Assembly (NCBI GenBank): GCA_034670405.1
Contig: JAXDDX010000038.1
Location: 3,285,501-3,349,500 of the forward strand
DNA from: Hoplostethus atlanticus
Taxonomy: Eukaryota > Chordata > Actinopteri > Trachichthyiformes > Trachichthyidae
Length of the DNA stretch: 64,000 nucleotides
Direction of reading: 5' to 3'
Part shown: piece by piece, positions 10,448 through 25,737 of the stretch
Layout of the letters: each line of letters starts with the position of its first letter
Position numbering within the stretch: the stretch's first letter is position 1
The notes under the pieces: model-generated
Databases searched by the model: none
What the model was told of the DNA's origin: nothing
What the model saw: only the letters and a program-made list of their open reading frames with translations
Translations under genes and position numbers: made by a program

Positions 10448-13400
10448 AAGTGAGTATCAGAGCCTGCAGGTTAAGACAGTGATGGCATGGTGAAATGGCC
10501 GTTCCATAGAACTTTGTATGCATTGAATTCGAAAAGATCTTACAGCTAAAATAAGAAAAAGGTCTAGTTGGCTCTCACACTTGGTGGCATTGTTGTAAGG
10601 GCATGTACTTTTAAAAACAAAATGACCACTGCAATATCCTGAAAAGAACAGTCCCAAAACAGGAATGTGGTTGAGATCTCTAATTTACCTGCTTGTATGA
10701 ATCCACATTACATCGTAACGGTTTGAAATGTTATACGTTGTTATAAGTATTACTAAATTTCAATATGGTTAAGTCCCCAGTGAAAAGCAGTGATTACTAG
10801 CAGACACAAACAGCATGAAAACATGTTTTGATGTTACTCATTAATATGATTAATTTGAATTTTGGCCTCTGAAAATCCAGAGTCCACACTTTTCAAATGA
10901 AAGATGTAGAGCTTTAGAGCCACTGGGAATCTTGGCAGTGTGCAGACGAGGAGTTACAGAGACGTGAGACAGGTTGCCGCTTGAAAGAAAAACAGATCCA
11001 GTTCATCAGGATTTGTGTGTAGCTTGCAGAGCTCATTTGACCATTACCTACAACAGCAAGTTATTTAATATTGTTGATATGTTTTACATTCCTGTTTAGA
11101 CTAGGCTTGGGCACCTCTTATAGGGCGCCATAGTCTGAGGATTGCTGTTATGCATGCTTATGAAATGTCATGCTTTAAGAGTTGAGAATGATTTGATGCT
11201 CAAATAATAATAATTTTTGAGTTTTTGCAGTAATTTACTTCACGTTCAAGATTTTTGGTTTTGGACACTGCTGCAGGTTTTGCCTCCTTATGACGTCAGA
11301 TATTAGAGCTTTGGTTCTCTAGTTTGTAGCTTTTCTCGTTCACAAATACCTATTGCACTGTCTAGGAACCTAGAATTCTGTTTTAGTCTTAGATTGGACT
11401 TTCATCACAATGAGTTCAAGTTTCTGTTTTTATGATGCAATTGCGAGACTAGCAACATAAATGTACCAAACATCCAGCCATATTGGAGTTGAACTGCAAT
11501 GGGCATTATTTGCTACAATATGTCTTGCTGCATTGGTGTGCCGGGCTAAGAATAGAATCGGTCACTTAATGTCTATTAAGATCTCTATTATGCTGCTGTA
11601 GTTGAACTCTCTGTGGGGTAGCACGCCACATGGGATCGTTAGTGGCAGCCAGGCTAGCATTGCCCAGGGAAAACCAATGAGAGCTAGTACCATCTACTGA
11701 ATACTTCTGGGCCTTAGTTCCCAACCAGCCAACAGTCTCATGATGCAGTCAGAAATAGCAGGTACTAGTACAGCTAATACACAAGCCCTCTTGGCTGCCT
11801 GCCACAGCTGAAATGTAAATATAACAGTAGCACTTTGCTTACAAATGTCTTATTTTTTACTTGCATTGCTAAAGTGACTTTACGTTGATCTAAAAATTCA
11901 GGGGCTCACATGTTAACCTCACTATTATATATGATCATCACAAAAAATGTCTTCCATCCTAGATGTACATGTGTACTTAGGAAAACAGTAAACACTTTCA
12001 GGCAGACTCACTTATAAATGATGTTGTCACAAACTTAAATTCAGAGGCTGAAATGCGCAATACGCCTCTGTTACTGAGGCGTGTTTGCCACCGTGTTTAA
12101 AGAATCAGAATAAATGAAGGCCCCTCATCTCCCTCTTCTTATGACCACAGTGCATACACACATCAGGATAACAGTGAAGCAAGCTAACAGCAAAACAGAC
12201 CAATGCCAGACTAGTTGTAGCAATGTAAATGTATTTTTAGTGAGAAATAATAAATTTCATCCATTTGCTTCTGGTGTTGCATTCTCAGGCTTATTTATGA
12301 ATCAGATTCCTTAGTTGAATGTCTACATGAGAGTATTAAAGTCATTAAAGTCATTAAAGACACTTATTGTCTGATAGTCTACTGTATATACGTGATATGG
12401 TAAGATCAATAAATTGTTTCTGTCAACAGTGACACATACTGTCTATGCTAGTGTATTACATCTTTAAAACTGGAAAGGCCGAGCAGCAGTCAGGTGACGG
12501 CTGTTTTGAATTTTAGAATTTAAATATTTCAGTTTTGAAAATGTCCCTCCATGACTTTTCCTCGACCCACTTTCTATACAAACCATGTTGTTAGATTTTC
12601 ACTTGCCTGCCTTCTCTTAGGCCCTCAAAATCCACTGGCCTTTCCAGTGTTAAGCGCCTCTTCCCCCGCTGTATGTTACCTCCAACCAAAGAATGAATCA
12701 GTTCAAACAATAAAGGTTAGTAGCTGTGATGCTTTTCACCTGTACGTTCAGCGTTTACAGTAGGTACACTTATATTTGTCATTAGTGATGTTGAAATGAC
12801 CGATGTCTGTTAATTCACAAATGTCTGTTTTAATTATGATCAATTAAGTGTATTGACTTATTATACGTTGTCTGCTATCTACTGTATTAACTATCCTCTT
12901 GTCTATTACTGTACTCTTCCTCTATTTCTACGTCATAAAATACAAAAATACAACAAAAATGTGAGTGATGTCCACAACATCCTGTAAGGTAAACTGGTAA
13001 ACCGAGCAGCAGTTATTGGATAGAAGACAGTCTCCAGAGTGACTGCCCCCAATGTGACAGGCTTATGTTCGTAGACCGACGTCAAGATCAGGCTTCAGTG
13101 GGCCAAGTGGCATGCAATTTCACTGGCTTGTGTTTCTGTATTACTCTAATGACATACCCTTGGTCACTTGAGGGTGAAATGCTAGACCACACAGATCACT
13201 GGAGCGGAAACTCAGTTCGCTCAGGGAGTGGTATTTATTGCACCTATCCCTCCAATTTACTTTCTTCTGACACCATTTGGTGTCGCTGTCTTTTCACCCT
13301 CATTTGGATTGTTTACTGTAGGACCTCCCCATGCATAGCAGCACACTGTCCGGCCTTTTCTCTGCCTTATTGTCTGGAATAGGATACCCACTGCAGAGAA

Positions 13401-14281
13401 ATGAGCAAGTGCGAGAGGGAGAGGGAATTTATCCTTCTTGGATTGGCCTCAGACAATCCAATGTTTCAAAATCAAAATGAGTCACTATTGCTCTATTTCT
13501 CTTCATGCTGTGTAGATCTAGCTATACACGTGAACTTAAAATGAATACTTACAATATGTGAAACAATTGGCCAAATATCACATTTCTTTATGGGTGTACC
13601 AAATGTTGCACCTTCCTGAATGTTATTCCGTGTTTATTTTTGTATAGAAGTCGGTCCATCTCTCTGACAGATGCTGCAGTCTGTAACTTCACCTGCTGAG
13701 TCTTCCACTGGATCAATGATTTAAGAGGCCTGGAGGGAAGTCTGTTGCTCTTGATTCAGTAGCTTCAGCTAGGTGTCTGTTGTCATGTTTACTCACAACA
13801 CATTTAGCACCAGCCAGGTGTGTTGTATTATAAAAACTGATTTGATTTTACCATTTGGGAAATGCAATGCAATGTTGTATTGGATTCAGTTGAACAATAT
13901 TTTATTTTAAATAGTTAAAATGGACATAGATGCTTATAATGCTAAAGGTGTTCAAACAAGGTATGGCAGGTTTAATAATAAATGAGCTCTGTGTTCATGG
14001 ATGGATGTTTTGAAAGATGAGAATGACGCATCCCTTTTAGATATTCAGTCAGGATATAATTAGAACAAATCCACCAGCTGAAAGAAAAGCTGAGATCACT
14101 GTACATTGCAGACACAGATGGCAGCAATGCAAGCCGGTGCTTGTTGACAATGAATGATTGGCAGGTGGGTCTGTGTTTACAAGACTGAATTCTAAGTGAG
14201 GTGACTCATCCTTTCCTCAGGCCCCTCCTAGGAGAATCAAATGAATGGCATAATGACAGTGTATGCAGTTCAGTGAGTCTT
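10448..14281. other. amigo1 3' UTR and intergenic DNA
   Basis: The stretch follows the amigo1 stop. Possible polyadenylation signals AATAAA occur at 12108-12113 and near 12406, but which is used is unknown. A short direct repeat (attaaagtc, three times) lies near 12335-12360. No further gene is seen. Confidence 0.45.
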
Positions 14282-14295
14282 CTGCCATCTAGTGG
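14282..14295 (-). promoter_or_regulatory. CTCF core motif
   Basis: On the minus strand this reads CCACTAGATGGCAG, a complete match to the CTCF core consensus CCASYAGRKGGCRS. It lies between the convergent amigo1 and aspartic-protease genes. Motif presence does not prove binding; short matches of this kind are also spread by fish repeats. Confidence 0.45.
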
Positions 14296-14533
14296 CCAGC
14301 AAATTGAAACATGACCAATACTGGAACACCAAAACCAACATCCATTTTACAGCAAAACACTGGGCCTGATTCTTGCCTTTACTCATTGTCCTAAATTCAC
14401 TTTACAACCACAGCACAATATAATTCCTGAATCCCTCCTATCCACAACAGGTAAACATGAACTCAAAAGTCTGAAAAATAATATTTTATTAGTTTCACTT
14501 AGAAACATCAATGCTTTTAGAGGAGAATTTGTC

Positions 14534-14539
14534 TTTATT
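14534..14539 (-). terminator. Polyadenylation signal of the aspartic protease
   Basis: AATAAA on the minus strand lies 77 bases past the stop codon. A second AATAAA is at 14485-14490. Either would give a short 3' UTR, as is usual for secreted digestive protease genes. Confidence 0.55.
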
Positions 14540-14615
14540 GCAATGAATTGAAAAGACAAAAGTCAAACACCTGGATATCTCAGGTGCTCTCAGGTTGTGG
14601 TCTTTTAGGACCCAT

Positions 14616-17169
<2,554 letters not shown>

Positions 17170-17210
17170 CTCTTCAAAAGTGACCCTGAAGCCTCACAAA
17201 AGCTGAGGGA

Positions 17211-17217
17211 CTTTATA
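17211..17217 (-). promoter_or_regulatory. TATA box of the aspartic protease gene
   Basis: TATAAAG on the minus strand lies about 42-48 bases before the ATG at 17169. That leaves room for transcription to begin about 30 bases downstream with a very short 5' UTR. Strong TATA promoters are usual for pepsinogen-type genes expressed in secretory cells. Confidence 0.65.
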
Positions 17218-17979
17218 TGGTTTAGATGGGGTTCAATATCAGCCTCAACTCCTCCTTCACTTGAGCAATAACTAACACATACTGATATGAAACCACTTAA
17301 CGAGTATATTTCATGAGTTTAATCTAATGGCAACCAAATCAAATTTCTTTGTAGAATAGAATTTCACTCAGCTATTGATTCAATTGCCTGGACGCCATAT
17401 AGTTGACACAGGCCACAATCCAGCAATGACAGTTAACACACATAACATGAAGTGGATTAAACAGTATAACTCATCAAAGAATTACATATACATTTGTAAT
17501 AAAGGATTTCATGAAAAGCACTCTTAATGTTTTCTTTGACTTGACTCAAGCTTGCCTTGACAAATATAGATGAACAAAGAAGACACCGGTAAATCAGTCT
17601 GACACTTGCCAAGGTCACCATTTGTTAGGTCAAGTTTGCATCACTGTGGAAAAAAGAAGGGGTTGAAGAGCACACCACATTTGGTTTGATCATGCAGGTC
17701 AAGTCCTGCGTTAGTTTTCAGCAACTACTCTCATAGGCCACGTGTGATGATTTCATTAGTGCTGAAGGCCAGATGAGGTTTGACCTTTCCCAGATTGATT
17801 TCTGCATGGAGTTCAGCACGTCACACACTTTATCCAACCCTTAGTGATATAATAAAAAAAAACTTCCTGGAATGGGGTTTAAAGTTTTAATGGACTTTTA
17901 AGATAAAGAGCACAGACCTAATCTTATTTTATTGATATTAGCTTGAAAGAGGTTTAACTTCTCATAATGAATTCCTCTT

Positions 17980-18290
17980 GTGCCAGTAAACTGAAGGCCT
18001 TGAGTTATCATTTGGCCTGTTCCCACCATTGAGTAACCAATCAGATCCCTCCAGCTGCAAACAACAGGCTGAGTGCTGGAAATAACCTAAAAGTTTGCCA
18101 AACGATTGCCAAAAGGAGAAGGACAGAGAGGAGGGGGGAAAATCCCATTGGTAGAAAGACCAAAGGAGGAAGTATCCTAATAACAACTATATAACCTGTG
18201 TGCATTTCATGTATTATTTAGTCTTATCCTTTTTGTAATAAAGGTTCTTTAACAAGAGACTTCTTCTTCTGGGTGATGATTTTTCCCACC
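17980..18290 (+). repeat. LTR-like promoter and polyA module
   Basis: In order there are a CCAAT box (aaccaatcag near 18036), a TATA-like ctatataa near 18187 and AATAAA near 18238 followed by gttctttaac. This compact order of promoter and polyadenylation signals is that of a retroelement LTR, and a solo LTR is possible. No TG...CA ends with a matching target-site duplication could be fixed and no internal coding region is nearby, so the call is weak. Confidence 0.25.
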
Positions 18291-19765
18291 ACACAAGAAT
18301 ACCTGTTAAGCTTATCCAGCTGATGTAAGGTTATCACGGAAAAAAACCCGGAATCATAAAGTTACCCATTAAGATATCACTTCCTCCTCTAAGCATGACG
18401 TTTGTCTACAGCAGTCTCGATGTCACTCCACTACCCAACTCTGCCCTCTAGAGGAGTGAGGGTCTAAAGACCAGAACGACCTACCACCAATTCACAACTG
18501 AAGCACACATTCAGAAAGAAAAACACCCAAAATCAATACGTTTTCCAAGAATAGTAGACTTTATTCAAACCTTTATTCAGATATAAATGTGATGCTATTT
18601 ACATTAATGATATTAAATACTATTGGTTGCTCAAATACAGAGGTGAAATTAATGACTGATACAAACGAGTGCACATGAAAACATTTAAAATTGTACTCAC
18701 CAAAGCAGTTTCCCTTGTCTGACGACTTCCTTGAATTGTGCAGCAACTATTCAATGCGTTCATGACACCTCTAGAGGTCTTTTAGACCGACTGTAGATAC
18801 ATTTGTGTGCCTTTTCAGACTGGCAGAATAAAAACTGGTGCTGGCCTCCAACCTGAGGGGTTATCCTGTAAAACTTAACATTTTAATGACGTGTTCTTAT
18901 CAGATCACATCCAAAACTGTTCTGTAACACCCGTTAGGTCCGAACGATCCACAAATACCTTTACAAATAAGAAAAACATTATCCATTAAGCACCAGTATA
19001 TACTTGACAAGAATGATCAATGGCATATTGTCTCTAACTCATTTGTGCTAGCGTTTAGGATAGCATGACCATATCTCTATCACAGCCTCTATATAGTAGA
19101 TAGTAAATTGTCAGTGAGTCGAGTAGCTTTCTCTTAGCACAGAGCCTGTCTGAGTCACGATGACTCTTATCAGCCTAGAATGAAAAGAATTGCAATTTCT
19201 GAAGATCCTTTGCATTATGTCAAATGTTGCTTTAAAAAAATTGCTCAAAATCTATAAAGTGTGATTTTGACAATTCTTCATCCTCACTAATAATAATAAC
19301 ACAGCATAGGTCGTTCATATACGTGCTACAATCAAATCCTCCTAATCAATTATCCCTCATTGCCAAATCCATTTCTGTTAGACTTTACATTCATGCTGCA
19401 GAAAGCAGGACATGCATGTATTCAAGACGCCCTTTCATGTTCTACACATGAAACACACCCGGCCGTTAATATCAGATCCGGACTCCTGTGATAAAACTGA
19501 CCGGGTTCTATTCCATGACTTTTTGTAGCTAGACACTGTGGACTGATATGGCAATATCTGTATTACCCATATAAAGAAGTTAACATTGTACTCAGGACCA
19601 TTATATACTTTACATGTCTTATGCCAATCCTCCGTTCCACTGCTGACAACATAGATTTCATATGAATTACACCACCTCTATCAAGAGATAATGCAAAAAT
19701 GTCCCAATGCCAACTCATAACCAGTGGTGATTCAGGTCTGATCATGTGGTAACACTGCACAGCTA
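18291..19765. other. Intergenic, no gene seen
   Basis: The stretch is AT-rich with short open frames only. It may include the 3' UTR of the unrecognised gene that ends at 19766. Confidence 0.4.
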
Positions 19766-20665
19766 TCAAAGGTCTCCTATAAGGGTATTAACCATTAACT
19801 TTTGGTTCACAAATACAAATTGTTTATCGCAAACTATCAATTTAGAGACGTCACTGCAGACTACCTGGTGGGGTGTAATTCAGGATGTGTTTATACTGGT
19901 GTTTTACGTTTTTATACGTACCCAGGTGTGTTATTTAGGCCATCTGAATACTTTACCTGAGGAACTGCTCCAGGAAACCTTGTCCCCAGGAAGTGGCACA
20001 GGGTGGATACCGTGGGCAGCAGTGCAAATGGGTCCCGCTTGTTTAAAGATGAAACCAGGAGCAGTCGGGCAGGAGTGATGTTCTGTTGAGGGGATACATC
20101 CTGTAGATTCTGACTCAAAGACAGCAGGATACGCTCCACGTTCATTGCATATTCACTTTGGAACAAAATCTTTAAAAAGTATATCACAGAAACATAAAAT
20201 AAAATTAGGGTTCCCTGCACAGGGCATTGGCAATGTTTTCTGTTCCGAAGCGTTTCCGTTCCACGTTACGGCAAATAACAAAAAGCAGATGTTGTGTCGC
20301 ACTGTCTCAACCTGAGCATACATAAATCCTCGTCTCCAACACAGGATGAGGCGCGTATGAAGTCTGGCCCTAGCACAGAGATCTTCTTCAAAACTCCAAT
20401 GCAAGGAAAGGTAAAACAACAGGCAACTACACAAATGAATGAATATCACCTCTCCAGGGCCAAATACTTTCTGCACCAGTGTGTTGCTGGAGCCAGGTGA
20501 GAAAGACGACTGGGTGTTTGAAATGTTTTGCTCCCATTGCGAGGCTGTCAGATGTAGGCGACCGCTTTGATATTGATAGAGCCTGGCGTGGTGAGTAACA
20601 GGCTGAGCAGCTGGACCAAAGCAGCCCAGGGTGATGATGTTGCCGTAGCTGCAGCTGCAGCAGGC
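19766..20665 (-). CDS. Unrecognised gene, three candidate 3' exons
   Basis: Three minus-strand open segments join without breaking frame. Exon A ends at 20450 with donor gag|gtgata and is open back to a stop at 20666-20668. Exon B is 20169-19957 (213 bp, 71 codons; acceptor taaag|att, donor cag|gtaaag). Exon C is 19864-19766 (acceptor ccaccag|gta, 32 codons and TGA). All three junctions are phase 0. Exon B translates to sequence such as 'MNVERILLSLSQNLQDV' and 'LLLVSSLNKRDPFALLPT', which looks like a helical, soluble protein. I do not recognise the family and see no signal peptide or membrane segment. Upstream exons and the start are not found. It lies downstream of rbm15 in the same orientation. 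A chance open frame or a decayed gene remains possible. Confidence 0.3.
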
Positions 20666-20668
20666 TCA

Positions 20669-22443
20669 CTGGTTCTCAGCCACACCCCCAGACATAAAGG
20701 CCAGAGGTGACTGAGGAATAAAACACATCTTTGAGGGGGCACAGTAACTCTAGATTTGCCTTGGCAGAGGGAATCAATCTTTTTTTTAAGCTAGTAAGAA
20801 GCCCGAACTTCAATTTCAATGAAGGCAACATCAGAAATTCTTCGTTAAGGTGATTCAACAACTGATGATCAACATACAGAACTCGATCTCACACTTTTTC
20901 CTCTCCTTTCTGCCAGAGACGGCATCCACTGTCAAAGTGATAAGCCTTTCAGACAATTCCAAGTACAATTCCAAGAACAGAAAAGGTCACAAAAGTTGTC
21001 TTCCAAGGCAGATACATTTGTGTTTCCCACGAAAGAGTAAATTTATTAAGACTGAGACAAAATCTATGAAGCGCATGTTGCACTTTGTTTTCTGACAGGA
21101 AGGTATACTTCTTAGGCCCATGAGCAATCTTGGTCTCCATTTTTTTCTCCAGATATCCTGAGTATACAGCACAAAGCAAACTTTTCCATTTAAAACATGG
21201 TACTGAAATCAAAGCATTAAAACAAATCAAGAACAGTCCTTTCAGAGGAAGGCATAAAAGGCCACTGTAGCAGGGCCCCATTGCTCTGATGCATTCTGAG
21301 GGTTTCCTCACACAAGTCCACTGGCAGAGTAGTGATATTTTCCACTCCTGGTCAATTATGGGGGATGTACATATACATATAACTCTTATTTTATGTTACA
21401 TACAAAAATAAAGTACTTATTCAACCTAGATAGGATGCACATTTTGATTATATTTTGACCATGTGTCCTGATGAGCTAAATGAATGGCTGCACTACATTT
21501 TCAGTGATGCCATATTGACAAGCTGTGTGCAAAAAGACATTTTTGGTGCTTAGCTACAGCCAACCATGGATAATTGTATATAGATGGAAACCAGTGTGAT
21601 GCTAATTAAAATTGCAAATAGTGGTGCTGTTGGTACCAATGCTTAGTGAAAATGGTGCATATGGAAATATGCATTGATTTCAAACAACCTTCAGACATGG
21701 CTCAGAAAACAAAGGGGCTTTGACATATATCATCATTATTATTATTATAGTGTAACCATCTTTGCGCCTCAAATGCTGATGTCAACGTTGCCTGAACGAA
21801 GGAAATTAAGTGATAAAAAAAAATGGAATGGGGCACCGATTTAAACACCAAATACTGAGGATGAACACAAAGCTGTTGGTCTATAGACTAAACATTTGGT
21901 ACAAAGATTTTTCCAGTTTTCTCTAGCATTAACTAACATGGCCATAAACACAAAAAAATTGAAACGCTCTCATATTGATACTCTGATTTGACAAGTACTC
22001 AAAACATAGGACTTGTCCTTGGTCAACAAGAGGTGGTACAGGGGCACATTTGAAATATGCTTATTACTGAGCAAATTGGTAAAGCTTTAGAGTAAAATGG
22101 ATTTACTTCTTTAATCAGGGGAAACTGATATGTACATGGGACTGACTCAATTTCCTTGTAGCCATGGCTGTACAAACATCTTCATGGTCAAGGCGTCTTC
22201 AAGGCGTTGAGACTGACCAACCAAAACTAAGTGGAGTACAGATAAAATAAAGGTTGGCTATTGTGTTTTCGATCCAAATATATCTTTATAGAGTTCTTTT
22301 TGTTACAGTCTGCCAAAATATCAAAAGGCTATAAAGGAATGGTGTTTTTTGTTAAGGAGATAAGGCAACCGATATTATTGTGATTCACAAAAATGTAGCT
22401 TACTCTTAATTCTTTAAGCGCAGTACCCTTCAAGTAATTTACA
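20669..22443. other. Intergenic and rbm15 3' region
   Basis: No gene is supported. An AATAAA on the minus strand at 22444-22449, 309 bases past the rbm15 stop, is a plausible polyadenylation site. The rest is AT-rich. Confidence 0.4.
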
Positions 22444-22757
22444 TTTATTTAACCAAATATCATTAAGAAGTAACCAAATATAATAGAGGGCAGTAGGTCA
22501 CCTGCAGTAATTCATCAAATTAATCAACTCAATAAAATGCATCCAATCTAATGTGACTTTCATTTCTGTTACAGAGAAACCTTCATCGGGATGAAAGAGG
22601 CTACCATGCAGGTTAATGAACTTAAAAACAGAGCCCTGTAATTTCCTATTGTTTTGTTTGACTGACACTGAAAGCTTAACCACACCTACTAAGCTCATGT
22701 CCCTGTTTTCACACATCATATCATTATCACATCATTAGAATTTGCACTTTTTTTCTT

Positions 22758-25290
22758 TCATGATGTTCCTCTGATAATGACCATCACCAGGTAGTCGTCC
22801 TCTGATTTGGCAAAGGCTTTGGAGGAGGCATCCAAGAACTGCTGGGAGAAATCACATGGGGGAAAAGCATGAAGGACTGCTTGGTCCTTCTCACGGACGC
22901 CCCGCACAGGGAGGCTGATGACGCCGGCCGCCTCCTTCTGCTTCAGGTAGGAGACCAGATTTTTCAGGGGTCTCTCGGTGGAGCTGCTGGCATCCTGGAG
23001 TCCTCCGTCCTCAGATTTCCCAGGCACAGCCAGGAGGATGGAGTATCCGCCAGTGCCAGCGGCCTTGATGCGTCGGGACACCTCGTCTAGCTTGGGCTGG
23101 TCGAGGCGCAGGCGTTGGGTGATCTTCAGCTGTGACACCTGGCCCCCTTTGGAGCCCTCCACCAGCAGATTGGTAGCCACAGCCATGTCCCCCTCCAGCA
23201 GGTGCATTGATGTGGGGAAGCTGCTATTTTTCAGCAGAAGGACACCCTGCCAGGCCTGGCAAAGCTTCTGTCCCCCAGCCCCCTGCTTGGACTGCAGGCC
23301 AGACTTGGAGGAAGATGAGGAAGGGTGTTCTGAGCGGTCATCCTTCCTCACGGGGCTCTTACAAGAGTCACTGGCTTTGCGTTTGTTGTCCTTCTCGGAC
23401 CTGGAGGCGGGCTCGGTTGGGCTGAGTGTCCTCCGTTTCTTGTCTGAAGGCCCAGTGTCCAGGCGCTCTCTGGCAGGGGAAGCTTTGCCAGAGCGAGGAA
23501 GCCGTTCAGGGTCACTGTTGCGGCCCCCATCTCGGCTGCTCCCTCCGGGGCTGTGCTCCAGCGAGTTGCCATGGCGACGCCAAACATAATCAGTGTTGTC
23601 AGGTGACCGGTCCGGGTGCCAGGCATCGTCCAACTGTCTTCTTTTACGGCCCTGATCTCTGCTTTCCACTGACCATGTTTCGCGGGAACACCTTTCCAGG
23701 GGCTCAAAGCCTGCTCCTCGCATCCTGTCATGGACAGCCAGGCCAGGCCATTCTGCACTAGAGTAGAGATCCCTTCCTCTGAAGCGAGCAGGGCCTGGAG
23801 GAGACCTCTCTCTCACTCTCACGGACTCTGTGGTGAGGCGGTGGGCAAACGTGTCAGGGACCAAGTCATAGTGTGGCAGCGGGAGAATCTGCATGTACTG
23901 CTGCTGGTAGCGGTGCTCTGTATCGGCAAAGTCTACTCTGAGTCTCCTATCAGGGCCTCCTAGAGGGAAGCCTCGCATGTGAGAACAGGCAGCCTGAGCA
24001 GCGTCCAGGCTTTCATACTGGATGTAGGCCCATGCCTCTCCTTTCCTGTAGTCTATAGTCCTGATGGTTCCAAAGCGATCAAACTCCCTAGCCAGTGCAG
24101 TAAGTGGGACCCAGGGTCCAAGTCCCCCCACCCACAGCCTGGTTGTGGGGGTAGGTTTGCCATAGCCAATTTTAATTGGGTTGTGGCCTACTACTTTTCC
24201 AGACATTGTTACTTTGGCACGATGAGCCATGTCAAGATTCTCAAACTTTAGAAAACCATAGGTGTTGCTCTGTCCACGCACTCCCCGCTTGATATCCACC
24301 TCTGTTATCACCCCAAACCTGTCAAACGCCCTCCTCAGATCACTCTCTGTCACAGCGATGTCAAGATTGCCAAGGAACAACGTCCTGTTTGCCCTCTGGT
24401 CATCTTCTGGGGCCAAAAGGTCCTCCTCACGGAAAACAGCACATTCAGGGGTGAATGGAGGTCGATTCCTGCCATCATAGACCGGAAATTCTCTGTCTCT
24501 TTCTAGGTCCCTCAAGTTAAGTGGTGGAGGGGGCTGGGGGAGACGACCCAGCGCCAACTGCTGTAATCGGTAGTCTCTGTATCCAACACCAGTAGGCGAT
24601 AGCGGTCTTTGAGAGTGTAGCTGTCTGTGTCCTGAAGTGAAAGTGTCTTTTGAAACAGGGGAGCGGCTCCTGCGTCGGTTCATGTAAACGGCCTCAATTC
24701 TGAGAGGCCGGTCGTAGAGCACCAACTTGCCGCGTGCGTGTTTGGCCGCCTTGGCATCGTCAGCCCTTCTGAAATTCACGAACGCCACTCTTTCGTCGTT
24801 AACCCGACTTATTTTTACACTCACATCGCCAAATTTCTTAAATTCGTGAAACAGTCCATCTTCTATTTCCTCGTCATTCAACTGAGAGCCCAGCTCGCTT
24901 ATTTTAAGAGTCTTGTACTCACTTTCTGAATTTGGTAGTTGCCGTGGATCACTGCGTGAACTGGCCCTAGAAGAATTGAGGGTTTCCGTAGTGAGGTCAA
25001 CGCTGCTGTGCATTTTGTTACCCGAGCCAGCAAGGTTACCTCCATAGTCGTAATTGCTGGCAGTTCGACTAGATGTAGTATGTCCTTCTGGGTCCCGCAA
25101 GTCTCTTTTGTCACTGTGCAAACCTCTCCTCGATGAAGCGGCCGCTTTGAGCAGAACTATTCCCGTTGTTGCTGCCTGTCGTCGACAGGGCTCCCATCTT
25201 TTTACTGGTCGGGTGGCTTCCTCCTCGGTCTCGTATGTCATCTAGCACCCGTGAGCGTTTCTTCACCGGCGATCGTTCTTTCCCCTTCAT
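22758..25290 (-). CDS. rbm15: RBM15, m6A writer-complex RNA-binding protein (apparent frameshift)
   Basis: The gene encodes a SPEN-family protein that recruits the METTL3/METTL14 m6A methyltransferase complex to RNA, acts in Xist-type silencing and splicing, and is nuclear (family knowledge). The long open frame (25241-22758) holds RRM1 ('EYKTLKISELGSQL'), RRM2 ('NRTLFLGNLDIAVTESDLRR'), RRM3 ('TTRLWVGGLGPWVPL'), an Arg/Ser/Asp-rich region and a C-terminal SPOC domain ('KITQRLRLDQPKLDEV' to 'DYLVMVIIRGTS'). The conserved N-terminus MKGKERSPVKKRSR starts at 25290 in another frame, which runs to a stop at 25111. The two frames overlap and differ by one extra base, somewhere around 25115-25200. 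The long frame's own first ATG at 25241 gives a non-conserved start, so a single-base insertion in the assembly is the likely cause. The large coding exon without introns matches other vertebrates. Confidence 0.95.
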
Positions 25291-25419
25291 GTTCAAAGCC
25301 GATATTTCCGTCTTAAAACTTATGCCAATGCACTCTCTGCTTCGACTGTGTACTTTTCGAGTAGATCTAAGATAACTAACTTAAATGCGGTTTCACTATC
25401 CTCTACGCGAGCGACATAT

Positions 25420-25429
25420 CCGCCATGTT
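25420..25429 (-). promoter_or_regulatory. YY1-type motif at the rbm15 promoter
   Basis: CCGCCATGTT on the plus strand (AACATGGCGG on the coding strand) lies 130 bases before the rbm15 ATG. This matches the YY1 core found near the transcription starts of many TATA-less housekeeping genes. The surrounding sequence has several CpGs. Confidence 0.45.
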
Positions 25430-25737
25430 GGATTACTCTGTAACTGTCCAGGAAATTCCGCCTACTCGGCAGTACAAGAAGCTGATTGGCTGCACGGGTG
25501 TCACTCATGCATTTCAGAAGGCTGTTTCAAGGGTGCGGCTCTGGGGTCACATTGCAGCCTCTGTATAAAGTTGAAAATGACAGTGCAGTAGACAAGACAG
25601 CGCCAGAAGCTGCCGGTGTAAGCCGCGTGGTATTGTTTGTCCTGAATGATAACCGAAACTAGATGCATGAAATAAATAACTATTAAATTGTGCATTGTAG
25701 AACATAGTTAGCACAGCTCAGCTGGTCTAGCTGGTAG

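Noticed and set aside
22869..24480. Plus-strand open frames up to 203 codons
   Set aside because: They are antisense shadows of the GC-rich rbm15 coding exon.
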